From NCBI RefSeq assembly GCF_003309065.1, contig NZ_POAF01000012.1:1-49862 (forward strand): DNA of 49,862 nt, read 5' to 3'. This document shows positions 1 to 7,755 of this stretch, piece after piece. The stretch's first letter is position 1; each line of letters begins with the position of its first letter. Made by a program: the position numbers and the translations under genes. Under the pieces are notes generated by a model that saw nothing but the letters and a program-made list of their open reading frames with translations, was not told the DNA's origin and ran no database searches. This DNA is from Glutamicibacter soli. GTDB taxonomy: Bacteria > Actinomycetota > Actinomycetes > Actinomycetales > Micrococcaceae.

Positions 1-1
1 G

Positions 2-541
2 ATCAAGTACCTGTTCGTCGGCCGGCGGGTGAAGCACCGCCGCCGCGAACTGATCTCGATCGGCCTGCGCATTGCCCTGTACCTGGGCGCCGTCTTCTTC
101 CTCTTGCCGATAGGCATGGCCTTCGCCTTCCTCGGCGTGCAGCTGGCTGTCTTCGGCATCTACATGGGCGCCTCGTTCGCGCCCAACCACAAGGGCATGC
201 CGCTGGTGCCCGCGGACGCCCGCATCGACTTCTTCTCGCGCCAGGTGCTCACGGGACGCAACGTGTTGGCTCGCTCCAGCTTCGGCAACAGCGTGCTTTC
301 GCACGTCTACGGCGGGTTGAACTACCAGGTGGAGCACCACTTGTTCCCCGCGATGCCGCGCGCCAATCTGGCAGGGGTTTCAAGGATCGTGCGCAGCTAC
401 TGCGCCGAGCACCGGATCCCCTACACCGTGGCCAGCGTCCGCGAGTCCTACGCCCAGGTCATCTCTTACTTGAACAAGGTCGGGCTTTCGGGCCGCGACC
501 CGTTCGAGTGCCCCATGATTTCCGGGTACCGGCTCTCGTAA
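2..541 (+). CDS. Fatty acid desaturase, C-terminal part
   Basis: The reading frame is open from the window edge, so the gene starts upstream and about 179 C-terminal residues are present. It shows a hydrophobic segment followed by the third histidine box QVEHHLFP of membrane-bound di-iron acyl desaturases. These enzymes insert a double bond into membrane acyl chains using O2 and electrons from a redox partner. The first histidine boxes lie outside the window, so the regiospecificity cannot be read. A GTG at 29 is only an internal codon, because the frame continues to its left without a stop. A desaturase beside a cold shock gene suits membrane adaptation to low temperature, but the link is only by position. 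Confidence 0.85.
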   Translation: MKYLFVGRRVKHRRRELISIGLRIALYLGAVFFLLPIGMAFAFLGVQLAVFGIYMGASFAPNHKGMPLVPADARIDFFSRQVLTGRNVLARSSFGNSVLSHVYGGLNYQVEHHLFPAMPRANLAGVSRIVRSYCAEHRIPYTVASVRESYAQVISYLNKVGLSGRDPFECPMISGYRLS

Positions 542-719
542 ACAGCATTCGTTCAGCAGGTGAAACGCTGAAGATGGCTCCAGGCATGCTCACCGAATCC
601 GCCTAACCGCCGACCTGAATGAGTCAACCGCGCTAAGCATGGTAGGCTCACTCGTGGATGCTATGCCGCTAAGCAAAAGTTGTATCGCCTCTTTTTTGGA
701 TTTTTAATAAGCGCCTCCT

Positions 720-1008
720 CGGAAGAAACTTCCATATGAGCGAGTCGCGTCTCTTGAAATATTCGTCCCGACTTCTTATGTCGGGCATTCGGTTGGACAC
801 CTGGTTTCTATAGGACCTATCCGACCGCTCACACATGCATCTGGATCGAAGTTTCTGTATACCCGGACTCAGAATTCGATGTTCTGGTCGAAGAGCCCAC
901 TTGGGCTCGATGAAAAATCATTTGATGCATCCCAGACTTACTGCGTGCTGCCCAGGCGGCACATGCTTAAACCCCGGTCTCACCGCTGGCAAAGATTTAG
1001 GAATACAC
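720..1008 (+). promoter_or_regulatory. Long structured leader region of the cold shock gene
   Basis: The 467-bp gap between the desaturase and the csp gene has no convincing ORF. Three small perfect hairpins occur: GGAAG/CTTCC near 720-732, CCCGAC/GTCGGG at 767-785, and GAGCCC-ACTT-GGGCTC at 893-908. Local GC is lower than in neighbouring genes. Long folded 5' leaders are known for cspA-type mRNAs, where they control stability and translation with temperature. A possible -35 (TTGGAC, 793-798) lacks a well-spaced -10, so the transcription start is not assigned. Confidence 0.4.
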
Positions 1009-1212
1009 ATGGCTACTGGCACTGTTAAATGGTTCAACTCGGAAAAGGGCTTTGGCTTTATCGCTCCTTCAGACGGATCCGCCGACGTTTTCGCACACTA
1101 CAGTGCGATCCAGAGCTTCGGCTTCAAAAACCTTGAAGAAGGCCAAGCCGTTGAATACAAGCTTGAAGCTGGCCCTAAGGGTCCTCAGGCTACCGAGATT
1201 CAGACGCGCTAA
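1009..1212 (+). CDS. Cold shock protein (CspA family)
   Basis: This encodes a 67-residue single cold-shock domain. RNP1 (KGFGFI) and RNP2 (VFAHYSAI, family form VFVHxSAI) are both present, with the usual TGTVKWFN start. Such proteins bind single-stranded RNA and act as RNA chaperones in the cytoplasm. A longer open frame extends upstream, but the ATG at 1009 gives the exact family length and a GGA-containing ribosome site lies just before it. A long folded leader precedes it and a perfect terminator follows, so it is monocistronic. Confidence 0.96.
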   Translation: MATGTVKWFNSEKGFGFIAPSDGSADVFAHYSAIQSFGFKNLEEGQAVEYKLEAGPKGPQATEIQTR

Positions 1213-1234
1213 ACGCATCTAGCAATTACCAAAT

Positions 1235-1273
1235 GAGTCTGGGTGGGCATAAAGCCCACCCAGACTCGTTTTT
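1235..1273 (+). terminator. Intrinsic terminator of the csp gene
   Basis: A perfect 14-bp stem (1235-1248 with 1254-1267) closes a five-base ATAAA loop and is followed by GTTTTTATT. This is a textbook Rho-independent terminator 22 bp after the csp stop codon. Confidence 0.95.
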
Positions 1274-1392
1274 ATTAAGGTGTCTCGTCGCTCATCATGA
1301 AAATTCGAGAAGCACAGCAGCGGACGGAGGGTTTTCCTGCGGCTTCGCGAGGAGGCCTAGGAGTTTATCAGCTCTACCTGGCTGCAAGGGCG

Positions 1393-2073
1393 CTAGCTCC
1401 AGGCTTCCTCCATCGGCGTCTGCCCGTCGAAGAAGTTCGCCGTCTGGCGAATGAGCAGGCCCTTGCCGATCACCAGCGCGATCGCCTCGGCTACGTTCTC
1501 GCGCGAGGTATCGGCCGAGGCCGGGTCGCTGCCATCGATCTTGCCCGACGCGTCGGCGACATCGACCTTGCCCGTCGCCGGACCCAAGGTCAGCGTTCCG
1601 GGGCCGAGAATCGTGTAGTCCAAATCCGAGTCGCGCAACGCTTGGTCCGCATCGTGCTTGGCGCGGGCATAAGGGTAGAAGGAATGCGCAGGGTCGAGGT
1701 TGTCGACATCGACCAGGGCGCGCGAGTAGGACACCATGACAAATCGCTTTACGCCGCTTTGCTGGGCCGCGCGGATCGCCCGCGTTGCAGCTTCGAAGTC
1801 TACGGCGTTGGTGCGCCGGGGGTTGCCTCCGCCAGCGCCTGCCGAAAAGACGATGGCCTGCGCACCGTTGAACACCTCGGCCAGCTCGTCCATCCCCGCA
1901 CGTTCGATGTCGAGCACCACGGGGTTGGCCGATGCGGCCTCGACATCCGAGGCATGTTCCGGGTTCCGGATCAGCGCGTCCACCGCGAACCCCTTGGCCT
2001 TCAATTTGGGGGCGGCCAGCAATGCGATCTTGCCGTGGCCGCCAATGATGACTACTCGTCGTGATTCGGTCAT
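1393..2073 (-). CDS. NAD(P)-binding reductase, NmrA/atypical SDR type
   Basis: This 226-residue protein starts with a Rossmann strand and the loop GGHGKIA (residues about 11-17), the nucleotide-binding signature of atypical short-chain dehydrogenases. The later YPYARAKHDAD segment holds the YxxxK-like pair. The family includes YwnB/NmrA-like flavin or quinone reductases and redox sensors; the substrate cannot be inferred. The frame stays open upstream to 2202, but the ATG at 2073 is preceded by AGGAAAG and begins directly at the Rossmann fold, so it is the better start. It stands alone, convergent with the csp gene. Confidence 0.85.
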   Translation of the reverse strand: MTESRRVVIIGGHGKIALLAAPKLKAKGFAVDALIRNPEHASDVEAASANPVVLDIERAGMDELAEVFNGAQAIVFSAGAGGGNPRRTNAVDFEAATRAIRAAQQSGVKRFVMVSYSRALVDVDNLDPAHSFYPYARAKHDADQALRDSDLDYTILGPGTLTLGPATGKVDVADASGKIDGSDPASADTSRENVAEAIALVIGKGLLIRQTANFFDGQTPMEEAWS

Positions 2074-2269
2074 GAACTTTCCTTCCTGCTTGGTCTCCAC
2101 TTCGCATAACCTCGCGATTCGGCCCACTATTCCATGGGCCTGGTGGTGCGCGGCGCACCTCGGGCCGAACTCCCGGCTCCTGTACGGACTGCATGTGGGC
2201 AATCCTCATGAACGGTTGCTGCCTCCGCGCCCGGCTGATTCAATGGCCGTAACCACCAAGGAGGTTCCC

Positions 2270-2485
2270 ATGGCACGCACATTCAAGATCGGCGACCACG
2301 TTTCGTGGAATTCCGAGGCAGGACGCGTCTCGGGCCGCATCGTCAAGGTCCACCACCGGGACTTCGACTACAAGGGGCACACCCACCGGGCGTCCTCGGA
2401 GGATCCGCAATACGAGATCAAGAGTGACAAGACCGATCACATCGCGGCGCACAAGGGCCAGGCGCTTCGGCTGCTCGACGACTAG
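2270..2485 (+). CDS. DUF2945 (hypervirulence-associated TUDOR-like) protein
   Basis: This is a 71-residue protein with FKIGDHVSWNSEAGRVSGRIVKV at its N-terminus, the small beta-barrel pattern of DUF2945 proteins. The biochemical role of the family is not established. The start is well supported: a full AAGGAGGT ribosome site lies at 2258-2265. The stop is 3 bp before the DUF488 gene, so the two are almost certainly co-transcribed. Pairing of these families suggests shared regulation rather than a known function. Confidence 0.85.
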   Translation: MARTFKIGDHVSWNSEAGRVSGRIVKVHHRDFDYKGHTHRASSEDPQYEIKSDKTDHIAAHKGQALRLLDD

Positions 2486-2488
2486 ATC

Positions 2489-3019
2489 ATGGCCGAACCA
2501 ACGATCCTGACCATCGGCCATTCGACACGCAGCATCGAGCAGTTCATCGAACTGCTGCGCGCCAACGAGGTGCAGACGGTCATCGACGTGCGCAAGCTTC
2601 GCGGCTCGAACAGATACCCGCAGTTCAACGCCGACGCCCTGGGCGCCTCGCTGGCGGAATACGGCATCGGACTGCGCGCCGATCCGGCCTTGGAGGGACG
2701 GCGCCCGGTGAGCACAACGGTGCCGTTCGAGACCAATGCCTGGTGGGAGAACCGCAGCTTCCACAACTACGCGGATCATGCGCTGGGACGGGAATTCGAC
2801 GCCGCCACGCGGGATCTGGTGGCGCAGGCAGGCTCCGAGCGCATGGCGCTGATGTGCTCCGAGGCTGTGTGGTGGCGCTGCCACCGGCGCATCATCGCCG
2901 ACCACCTGATGGCCCGCGGTGCCAGGGTGCTGCATATCGTCGAGTCGGCTACGGAAGCCGAACTCAGCCCGGGCGCGGTGATCGGCCCGGAATGCCAGGT
3001 GACCTACCCTAGGCGGTGA
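2489..3019 (+). CDS. DUF488 family protein
   Basis: This 176-residue protein has the DUF488 hallmarks: ILTIGHSTRS at the start, IDVRKLRGS, and the cysteine-containing MCSEAVWWRCHRRIIADHL region near residues 123-141. Function is not established for this family; conserved Cys, Arg and His suggest an enzyme. It starts 3 bp after the DUF2945 gene and probably shares its transcript. Its 3' end overlaps the convergent acetyltransferase gene by 11 bp. Confidence 0.85.
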   Translation: MAEPTILTIGHSTRSIEQFIELLRANEVQTVIDVRKLRGSNRYPQFNADALGASLAEYGIGLRADPALEGRRPVSTTVPFETNAWWENRSFHNYADHALGREFDAATRDLVAQAGSERMALMCSEAVWWRCHRRIIADHLMARGARVLHIVESATEAELSPGAVIGPECQVTYPRR

Positions 3020-3605
3020 CCAGTTCTCCCCACTCGTCAGCCAGCATCGCGTAGACCACGCCGTCCATCCACTCGCCGCTGCGGTGCAGCCCGTTGCGGC
3101 GGTTGTAGGACTCGCGGCGCATGCCGACCCGTTCCATGAGTTTCCAAGACGGGTCGTTGGCCGCGAAGCTCTCCGCGACAACGCGGCGCAGCCCCAGCGC
3201 GCCGAAGCTCAGCTCCAGCACCGCCCGGACGGCCTCGGTGGCGTAGCCCTTGCCTCCGTAGGCAGGGTCAAAGCTCCAGCCGATCTCCGCTTCGACGTGG
3301 CGGGTCTGGTCAAGGATTTCGCTCTGTCCCCAGGCATCATGCACCTTGAGCATGACCGTGCCGATCAGCACCTTGCTGCCGTCGTCCTCGGTGACCTCGA
3401 CTGCCACATCGCGCTCCACCCGGCCTTCCTCGTGGAAATACACGCGGTACTCCTCGAGGGTTCCGGGAGCGGAGGTGATCCACCGGGTCACTTCCGGAAG
3501 CTGGCGATACCGCCAGGTGGCCTCCAGATCCTCGGATTCGAGCCTGCGCAGGGTCAGGCGTTCGGTGGCTACGGGCCAGGCGACTTTATTCAGAGAATCT
3601 TCCAT
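3009..3605 (-). CDS. GNAT N-acetyltransferase (RimJ/RimL-like)
   Basis: This 198-residue protein shows the RimJ/RimL pattern TERLTLRRLESEDLEATW at the start and the acetyl-CoA-binding stretch EIGWSFDPAYGGKGYATEA (Q/RxxGxG/A-type loop) near residues 116-134. These enzymes transfer acetyl from acetyl-CoA to amino groups of proteins or small molecules; the acceptor is unknown. The frame continues upstream to 3680, but the ATG at 3605 fits the domain start. No clear ribosome site is seen there, so the start is tentative. It is divergent from the iron importer. Confidence 0.82.
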   Translation of the reverse strand: MEDSLNKVAWPVATERLTLRRLESEDLEATWRYRQLPEVTRWITSAPGTLEEYRVYFHEEGRVERDVAVEVTEDDGSKVLIGTVMLKVHDAWGQSEILDQTRHVEAEIGWSFDPAYGGKGYATEAVRAVLELSFGALGLRRVVAESFAANDPSWKLMERVGMRRESYNRRNGLHRSGEWMDGVVYAMLADEWGELVTA

Positions 3606-3832
3606 ACCAAGAAGCTTATTCCATGGCGTTTCAGCCGGCCTGAGCCAGAATTCGGCCCATTGGTCGCCACGGCAAGTCACAAATAGCTAACTTTTTTCGG
3701 TTGCAATTATCAACCATGAATCTTAGGTGCGTCTATTAATGCCCGGAAAACCGGGGTTTTCGCCCGAAGTTAGCCAATGCAGGCCTATTTTATGTGTCCC
3801 ACACAACAGGACAACGGCTTAACGTATTTCCT

Positions 3833-3851
3833 GCAGCTAAGGCTAAGCTAA
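3833..3851. promoter_or_regulatory. IdeR/DtxR-like iron box
   Basis: GCAGCTAAGGCTAAGCTAA matches 14 of 19 positions of the IdeR consensus (TTAGGTTAGGCTAACCTAA), with the right half almost complete. It lies 56 bp upstream of the siderophore-binding lipoprotein start, where an iron repressor would block transcription. A second, weaker match surrounds AGTTAGCC at 3765-3783. Confidence 0.7.
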
Positions 3852-3906
3852 TACTTAAATCACTTGTTCCAGCAACCTTTACGGTTGCTTCGACACGAAG
3901 GAAACC

Positions 3907-4893
3907 ATGGCCTCCATGAAGCTTCGCGCAGCAGCCTTGCTGAGCATCGCAGCCCTGTCCCTGACCGCCTGCGGTTCGACCACCTCGGCCGCTTCCGACG
4001 ACACCGACACCGCAGCCAAGACCGTAACCATCACGGACAACGAGGGCGAGAAGAACATCGCCACTCCGCCGGCCTCCGTCGTCGCCACCGACAACCGCAC
4101 CTTCGAGACCCTCTCCGACTGGGGCGTGGAGCTGAAGGCTGGCGCCGTTGCGCTGATGCCGGACACCATCGCCTACACCAAGGACGAGAAGATCGTCGAC
4201 CTGGGCAGCCACCGCGAGCCGAACCTGGAAGCAGTCGTCGAGGTCCAGCCCGACCTGATCATCAACGGCCAGCGCTTCACCCAGCACGCCGACAAGCTCA
4301 AGGAACTGGCCCCGAAGGCCACCTTGGTGAACCTCGACCCACGCGACGGCGAGCCGCTGGACGCCGAGCTGGAGCGCCAGACCACCGTGCTGGGCGAGAT
4401 CTTCGGCAAGCAGGACGAAGCGGCCAAGCTGGTCGCGGACCTCCAGGCCGCCGAGAAGCGCGTCACCGACGCCTACAACCCTGAAGACACCGTCATGGGC
4501 CTGATCACCTCCGGTGGCGAGTTCGGCTACTCCGCGCCGGGCACCGGCCGCACCGTCGGCCCGCTGTTCGACGTGCTGGGCCTGACCCCGGCGCTGAAGC
4601 TGGACGAAGCTTCCACCGACCACGAAGGCGACGACGTCTCGGTCGAGGCCATCGCAAAGTCCAACCCGGACTGGATCATCCTGATGGACCGCGACGCAGC
4701 CGTGGAGGCCGACGCCGAGGGCTACAAGCCGGCCAAGGAACTGCTGGAGAACTCCGAGGCGCTGAAGAACGTCACCGCCGCCAAGGAAGGCAACGTCGTC
4801 GTCATGCCGGCGGACACCTACACCAACGAAGGCATCCAGACCTACACCGAGTTCCTCAACGAATTCGCCGACGCCCTGGAAGCGGCGAAGTAA
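3907..4893 (+). CDS. Iron-siderophore ABC importer, substrate-binding lipoprotein
   Basis: This 328-residue protein has an N-terminal signal ending in the lipobox LTAC (Cys22), then a Ser/Thr/Asp-rich linker and a type III (FecB/FhuD/YclQ-like) periplasmic-binding fold. Motifs include VVATDNRTFETL, VEVQPDLIINGQR and SNPDWIILMDRDA. It would sit on the outer membrane face, capture ferric siderophore and deliver it to the permeases encoded next. GAAGGA precedes the ATG at 3907; an internal ATG at 3916 is also possible. An IdeR-like box lies upstream. A hairpin separates it from the permeases, which would allow excess of the binding protein. The siderophore type cannot be read; the set resembles YclNOPQ (petrobactin) most. 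Confidence 0.92.
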   Translation: MASMKLRAAALLSIAALSLTACGSTTSAASDDTDTAAKTVTITDNEGEKNIATPPASVVATDNRTFETLSDWGVELKAGAVALMPDTIAYTKDEKIVDLGSHREPNLEAVVEVQPDLIINGQRFTQHADKLKELAPKATLVNLDPRDGEPLDAELERQTTVLGEIFGKQDEAAKLVADLQAAEKRVTDAYNPEDTVMGLITSGGEFGYSAPGTGRTVGPLFDVLGLTPALKLDEASTDHEGDDVSVEAIAKSNPDWIILMDRDAAVEADAEGYKPAKELLENSEALKNVTAAKEGNVVVMPADTYTNEGIQTYTEFLNEFADALEAAK

Positions 4894-4916
4894 TCCAACC
4901 GCGCATCACAGCGTAG

Positions 4917-4948
4917 AAGTGGCGGGCCCGGCGACGGTCCCGCCACTT
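4917..4948 (+). terminator. Intra-operon hairpin after the binding-protein gene
   Basis: A perfect 10-bp stem (4917-4926 with 4939-4948) closes a 12-base loop, followed by only TG rather than a T-run. It lies between the binding-protein and permease genes. It probably acts as a partial terminator or 3'-end stabiliser. Confidence 0.6.
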
Positions 4949-4980
4949 TGCACCACCACCACACTTTCATCGGCGGCTTC

Positions 4981-5961
4981 ATGACTACCACGTTGTCCAC
5001 ACCTCGCACCAAGGGCAGGCTCTTGAGCTGGCAGCTGCTCCTGGGCATCATCGGTGTGCTCATCCTCCTGGCGTTCTCCCTGTTCACCGGCGTGTACGAC
5101 GTCTTCGGCGCGCAGGACGGCGCCGAGATGTTCGCCATCACCCGCATCCCGCGCACCATCGCCCTGGTGCTGGCCGGCGCGGCGATGGCGATGAGCGGGC
5201 TGGTCATGCAGCTGCTGACGCAGAACCGGTTCGTCGAGCCGACCACCACCGGCACCACCGAATGGGCGGGCCTGGGTTTGCTGGTGATGCTGGTGCTCTT
5301 CCCGCAGGCCTCCATCCTCTCCAAGATGGCAGTGGCGATCGTCTTCGCCTTCGCCGGCACCATGCTCTTTTTCCTCTTCCTGCGCCGCGTCTCGCTGAAG
5401 GCCTCGCTGACCGTGCCCATCGTGGGCATCATGCTTGGCTCGGTGGTCGGGGCGTTTTCCACGTTCTTGGCGCTGACCACCGACAAGCTGCAGTCCCTGG
5501 GCATCTGGCTGGCAGGCTCGTTCACCTCGGTGATCCGCGGGCAGTACGAGGTGCTGTGGATCGTGGCCGCCGTGGCCGTGGCGATCTTCATCGTCGCTGA
5601 CCGCTTCACCGTGGCGGGCCTGGGCGAGGAGATCGCAACCAACGTGGGGCTGAACTACCGCAACGTCATGCTGCTGGGCACCGCGCTGATCGCGGTGGCC
5701 ACCGGCGTGGTGACCGTGGTGATCGGCAACCTGCCGTTCCTGGGGCTGATCGTGCCGAACCTCGTGTCCATGGTGCGCGGCGACGACCTGCGCAGCAACC
5801 TGCCGTGGGTGTGCCTGCTGGGCATCGCGATCACCACCGTGTGCGACCTCGTGGGCCGCACCATCATCATGCCGTTCGAGATCCCGGTGTCGCTGATCCT
5901 GGGTGTGGTCGGCGCCGTCGTCTTCATCATCATGCTTCTAAGGCAGCGCAAACGTGGCTAA
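4981..5961 (+). CDS. Iron-siderophore ABC importer permease 1 (FecCD family)
   Basis: A 326-residue polytopic membrane protein of the BtuC/FecCD family with about nine helices. Typical segments are the early RIPRTIALVLAGAAMAMSG, the FVEPTTTGTTEWAG turn, and the NLPFLGLIVPNLVSMVRGDD loop that contacts the ATPase. The open frame reaches back to a TTG at 4948, but the ATG at 4981 fits the family start. Its stop overlaps the GTG of the next permease by 8 bp, showing translational coupling. It would form a heterodimer with that permease. Confidence 0.92.
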   Translation: MTTTLSTPRTKGRLLSWQLLLGIIGVLILLAFSLFTGVYDVFGAQDGAEMFAITRIPRTIALVLAGAAMAMSGLVMQLLTQNRFVEPTTTGTTEWAGLGLLVMLVLFPQASILSKMAVAIVFAFAGTMLFFLFLRRVSLKASLTVPIVGIMLGSVVGAFSTFLALTTDKLQSLGIWLAGSFTSVIRGQYEVLWIVAAVAVAIFIVADRFTVAGLGEEIATNVGLNYRNVMLLGTALIAVATGVVTVVIGNLPFLGLIVPNLVSMVRGDDLRSNLPWVCLLGIAITTVCDLVGRTIIMPFEIPVSLILGVVGAVVFIIMLLRQRKRG

Positions 5962-7000
5962 TCTGATTTCACTGCCGGCACTTGCCGGCCACAACTCCTC
6001 CCGGGCCTCCGGCGCGATGCCCACCTCCAAGGTGCGCAAGCGCTACTGGATCACCTTAGGGATCATGATCGCGCTCGCGCTGGTCTTCGCCGCGGGGCTG
6101 CTGGCCTGGGACAACCCCATGCCGGTGGGCTCCGAGGGTTTCTGGATCATCGCGAAGATGCGCGCCGGAAGCATCCTGACCATGGCAGTGGTCGCCGCCT
6201 GCCAGGCGATCGCCACCGTCTCCTTCCAGACCGTCACCAACAACCGCCTGCTCACCCCGTCCATCATGGGCTTCGAGGCGCTGTACCGCGTGGTGCAGAC
6301 CGGCGCGGTGTTCTTCCTCGGCGTCGCCGGCATCACCTTCTTCACCGGCGTCAGCCAGTTCGCACTGCAGGTGGCGATCATGGTGGCCCTGTCCGTGGCG
6401 CTGTACGGCTGGCTGCTGTCCGGGAAGCTGGGCAATATCCAGATCATGCTGCTGGTGGGCATCATCATCGGCACCGGGCTCGGCTCGGTGGCGACATTCA
6501 TGCAGCGCATGCTCACCCCGAGCGAGTTCGACGTGCTCACCGCACGCCTGTTCGGCTCCATGACCAATGCCGACATGAGCTACATGCCGCTGGCCATCCC
6601 GCTGCTCATCGTCGCCGGCGGCTACCTGGTGGCAAGCTCCAAGAAGCTGAACATCCTGGCCCTGGGCAAGGAAACCACCATCAACCTGGGCATCAACCAC
6701 CGCCGCGAAGTCATGGTCACCCTGTTCTTCGTCTCCATCCTGATGGCTGTGAGCACCGCCCTGGTCGGCCCGCTGACCTTCCTGGGCTTCCTGGTCGCGA
6801 CCCTGGCCTACCAGCTGGCCGACACCTACGACCACCGCTTCATCTACCCGATGGCATTCCTGGCCGGCTTCGTGGTGCTGGCCGGGTCCTACTTCATCAT
6901 GAAAAACGTCTTCTACGCCCAGGGCGTGGTCGGCATCATCATCGAAGCCGTCGGCGGCATTACATTCCTCATCTTCATCCTGCGAAAGGGCCGGCTGTGA
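5954..7000 (+). CDS. Iron-siderophore ABC importer permease 2 (FecCD family)
   Basis: A 348-residue FecCD-family membrane protein starting with GTG inside the end of permease 1. About nine to ten helices are visible, with KMRAGSILTMAVVAACQAIATVSFQ near the start, NNRLLTPSIMGFEALY, and GPLTFLGFLVATLAYQLADTYDHR at the ATPase-coupling loop. It is the second half of the transport channel. Its stop overlaps the ATPase start by 4 bp (GTGA), so the order binding protein, permease, permease, ATPase is one operon. Confidence 0.92.
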   Translation: MANLISLPALAGHNSSRASGAMPTSKVRKRYWITLGIMIALALVFAAGLLAWDNPMPVGSEGFWIIAKMRAGSILTMAVVAACQAIATVSFQTVTNNRLLTPSIMGFEALYRVVQTGAVFFLGVAGITFFTGVSQFALQVAIMVALSVALYGWLLSGKLGNIQIMLLVGIIIGTGLGSVATFMQRMLTPSEFDVLTARLFGSMTNADMSYMPLAIPLLIVAGGYLVASSKKLNILALGKETTINLGINHRREVMVTLFFVSILMAVSTALVGPLTFLGFLVATLAYQLADTYDHRFIYPMAFLAGFVVLAGSYFIMKNVFYAQGVVGIIIEAVGGITFLIFILRKGRL

Positions 7001-7752
7001 TTACCCTCAACGACGTCCAGAAGAAGTACTCATCCGAGGTCTCGATCGGCCCGGTCACCTTGCAGATCCCCACCGGCGGCATCACCGCACTGGTCGGCCC
7101 GAACGGCGCCGGCAAGTCCACCATGCTGACCATGGTCGGACGCCTGCTGGGCATCGACTCGGGGTCCATCGAGGTCGCCGGCTACGACGTCTCCAAGACC
7201 AACTCCAAGGACCTGGCCAAGATCGTCTCGATCCTGCGCCAGGAGAACCACTTCGTCACCCGCCTGACCGTCCGCCAGCTGGTGGGCTTCGGCCGCTACC
7301 CGCATTCCAAGGGCCGGCTGACCATGGCGGACGAGGAGATCATCTCCCGCTCGATCGACTTCCTGGACCTCTCCGAGCTGGAAGGCCGCTACCTGGACGA
7401 GCTTTCCGGCGGGCAGCGCCAGCGCGCCTACGTGGCGATGGTGCTGGCACAGGACACCGACACCGTGCTGCTGGACGAGCCGCTGAACAACCTGGACATG
7501 AAGCACTCGGTCATCATGATGCGCCACCTCAAGCGCGCCGCCGCGGAGCTGAACCGCACCATCGTGATCGTGCTGCACGACATCAACTTCGCCGGGCACT
7601 ACGCTGACTACATCTGCGCCATGAAGCAGGGCAAGGTCGTCGAGTTCGGCACCCCGGAGCGCATCATGGATGACGAGATCCTCACCAACGTATTCGAGAC
7701 CCCGGTGCGCGTGATCGCCGGGCCGGAGGGACCGCTGGCGGTGTACTACTGA
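6997..7752 (+). CDS. Iron-siderophore ABC importer ATPase
   Basis: A 251-residue ABC ATPase with Walker A GPNGAGKST (residues 34-42), signature LSGGQ (136-140), Walker B LLLDEP with the catalytic Glu161, and the switch histidine in VLHDINFA. It powers uptake through the two FecCD permeases from the inner membrane face. The GTG start overlaps the permease stop. The gene ends 3 bp from the convergent ATPase gene and has no obvious terminator of its own. Confidence 0.94.
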   Translation: MITLNDVQKKYSSEVSIGPVTLQIPTGGITALVGPNGAGKSTMLTMVGRLLGIDSGSIEVAGYDVSKTNSKDLAKIVSILRQENHFVTRLTVRQLVGFGRYPHSKGRLTMADEEIISRSIDFLDLSELEGRYLDELSGGQRQRAYVAMVLAQDTDTVLLDEPLNNLDMKHSVIMMRHLKRAAAELNRTIVIVLHDINFAGHYADYICAMKQGKVVEFGTPERIMDDEILTNVFETPVRVIAGPEGPLAVYY

Positions 7753-7755
7753 CGA

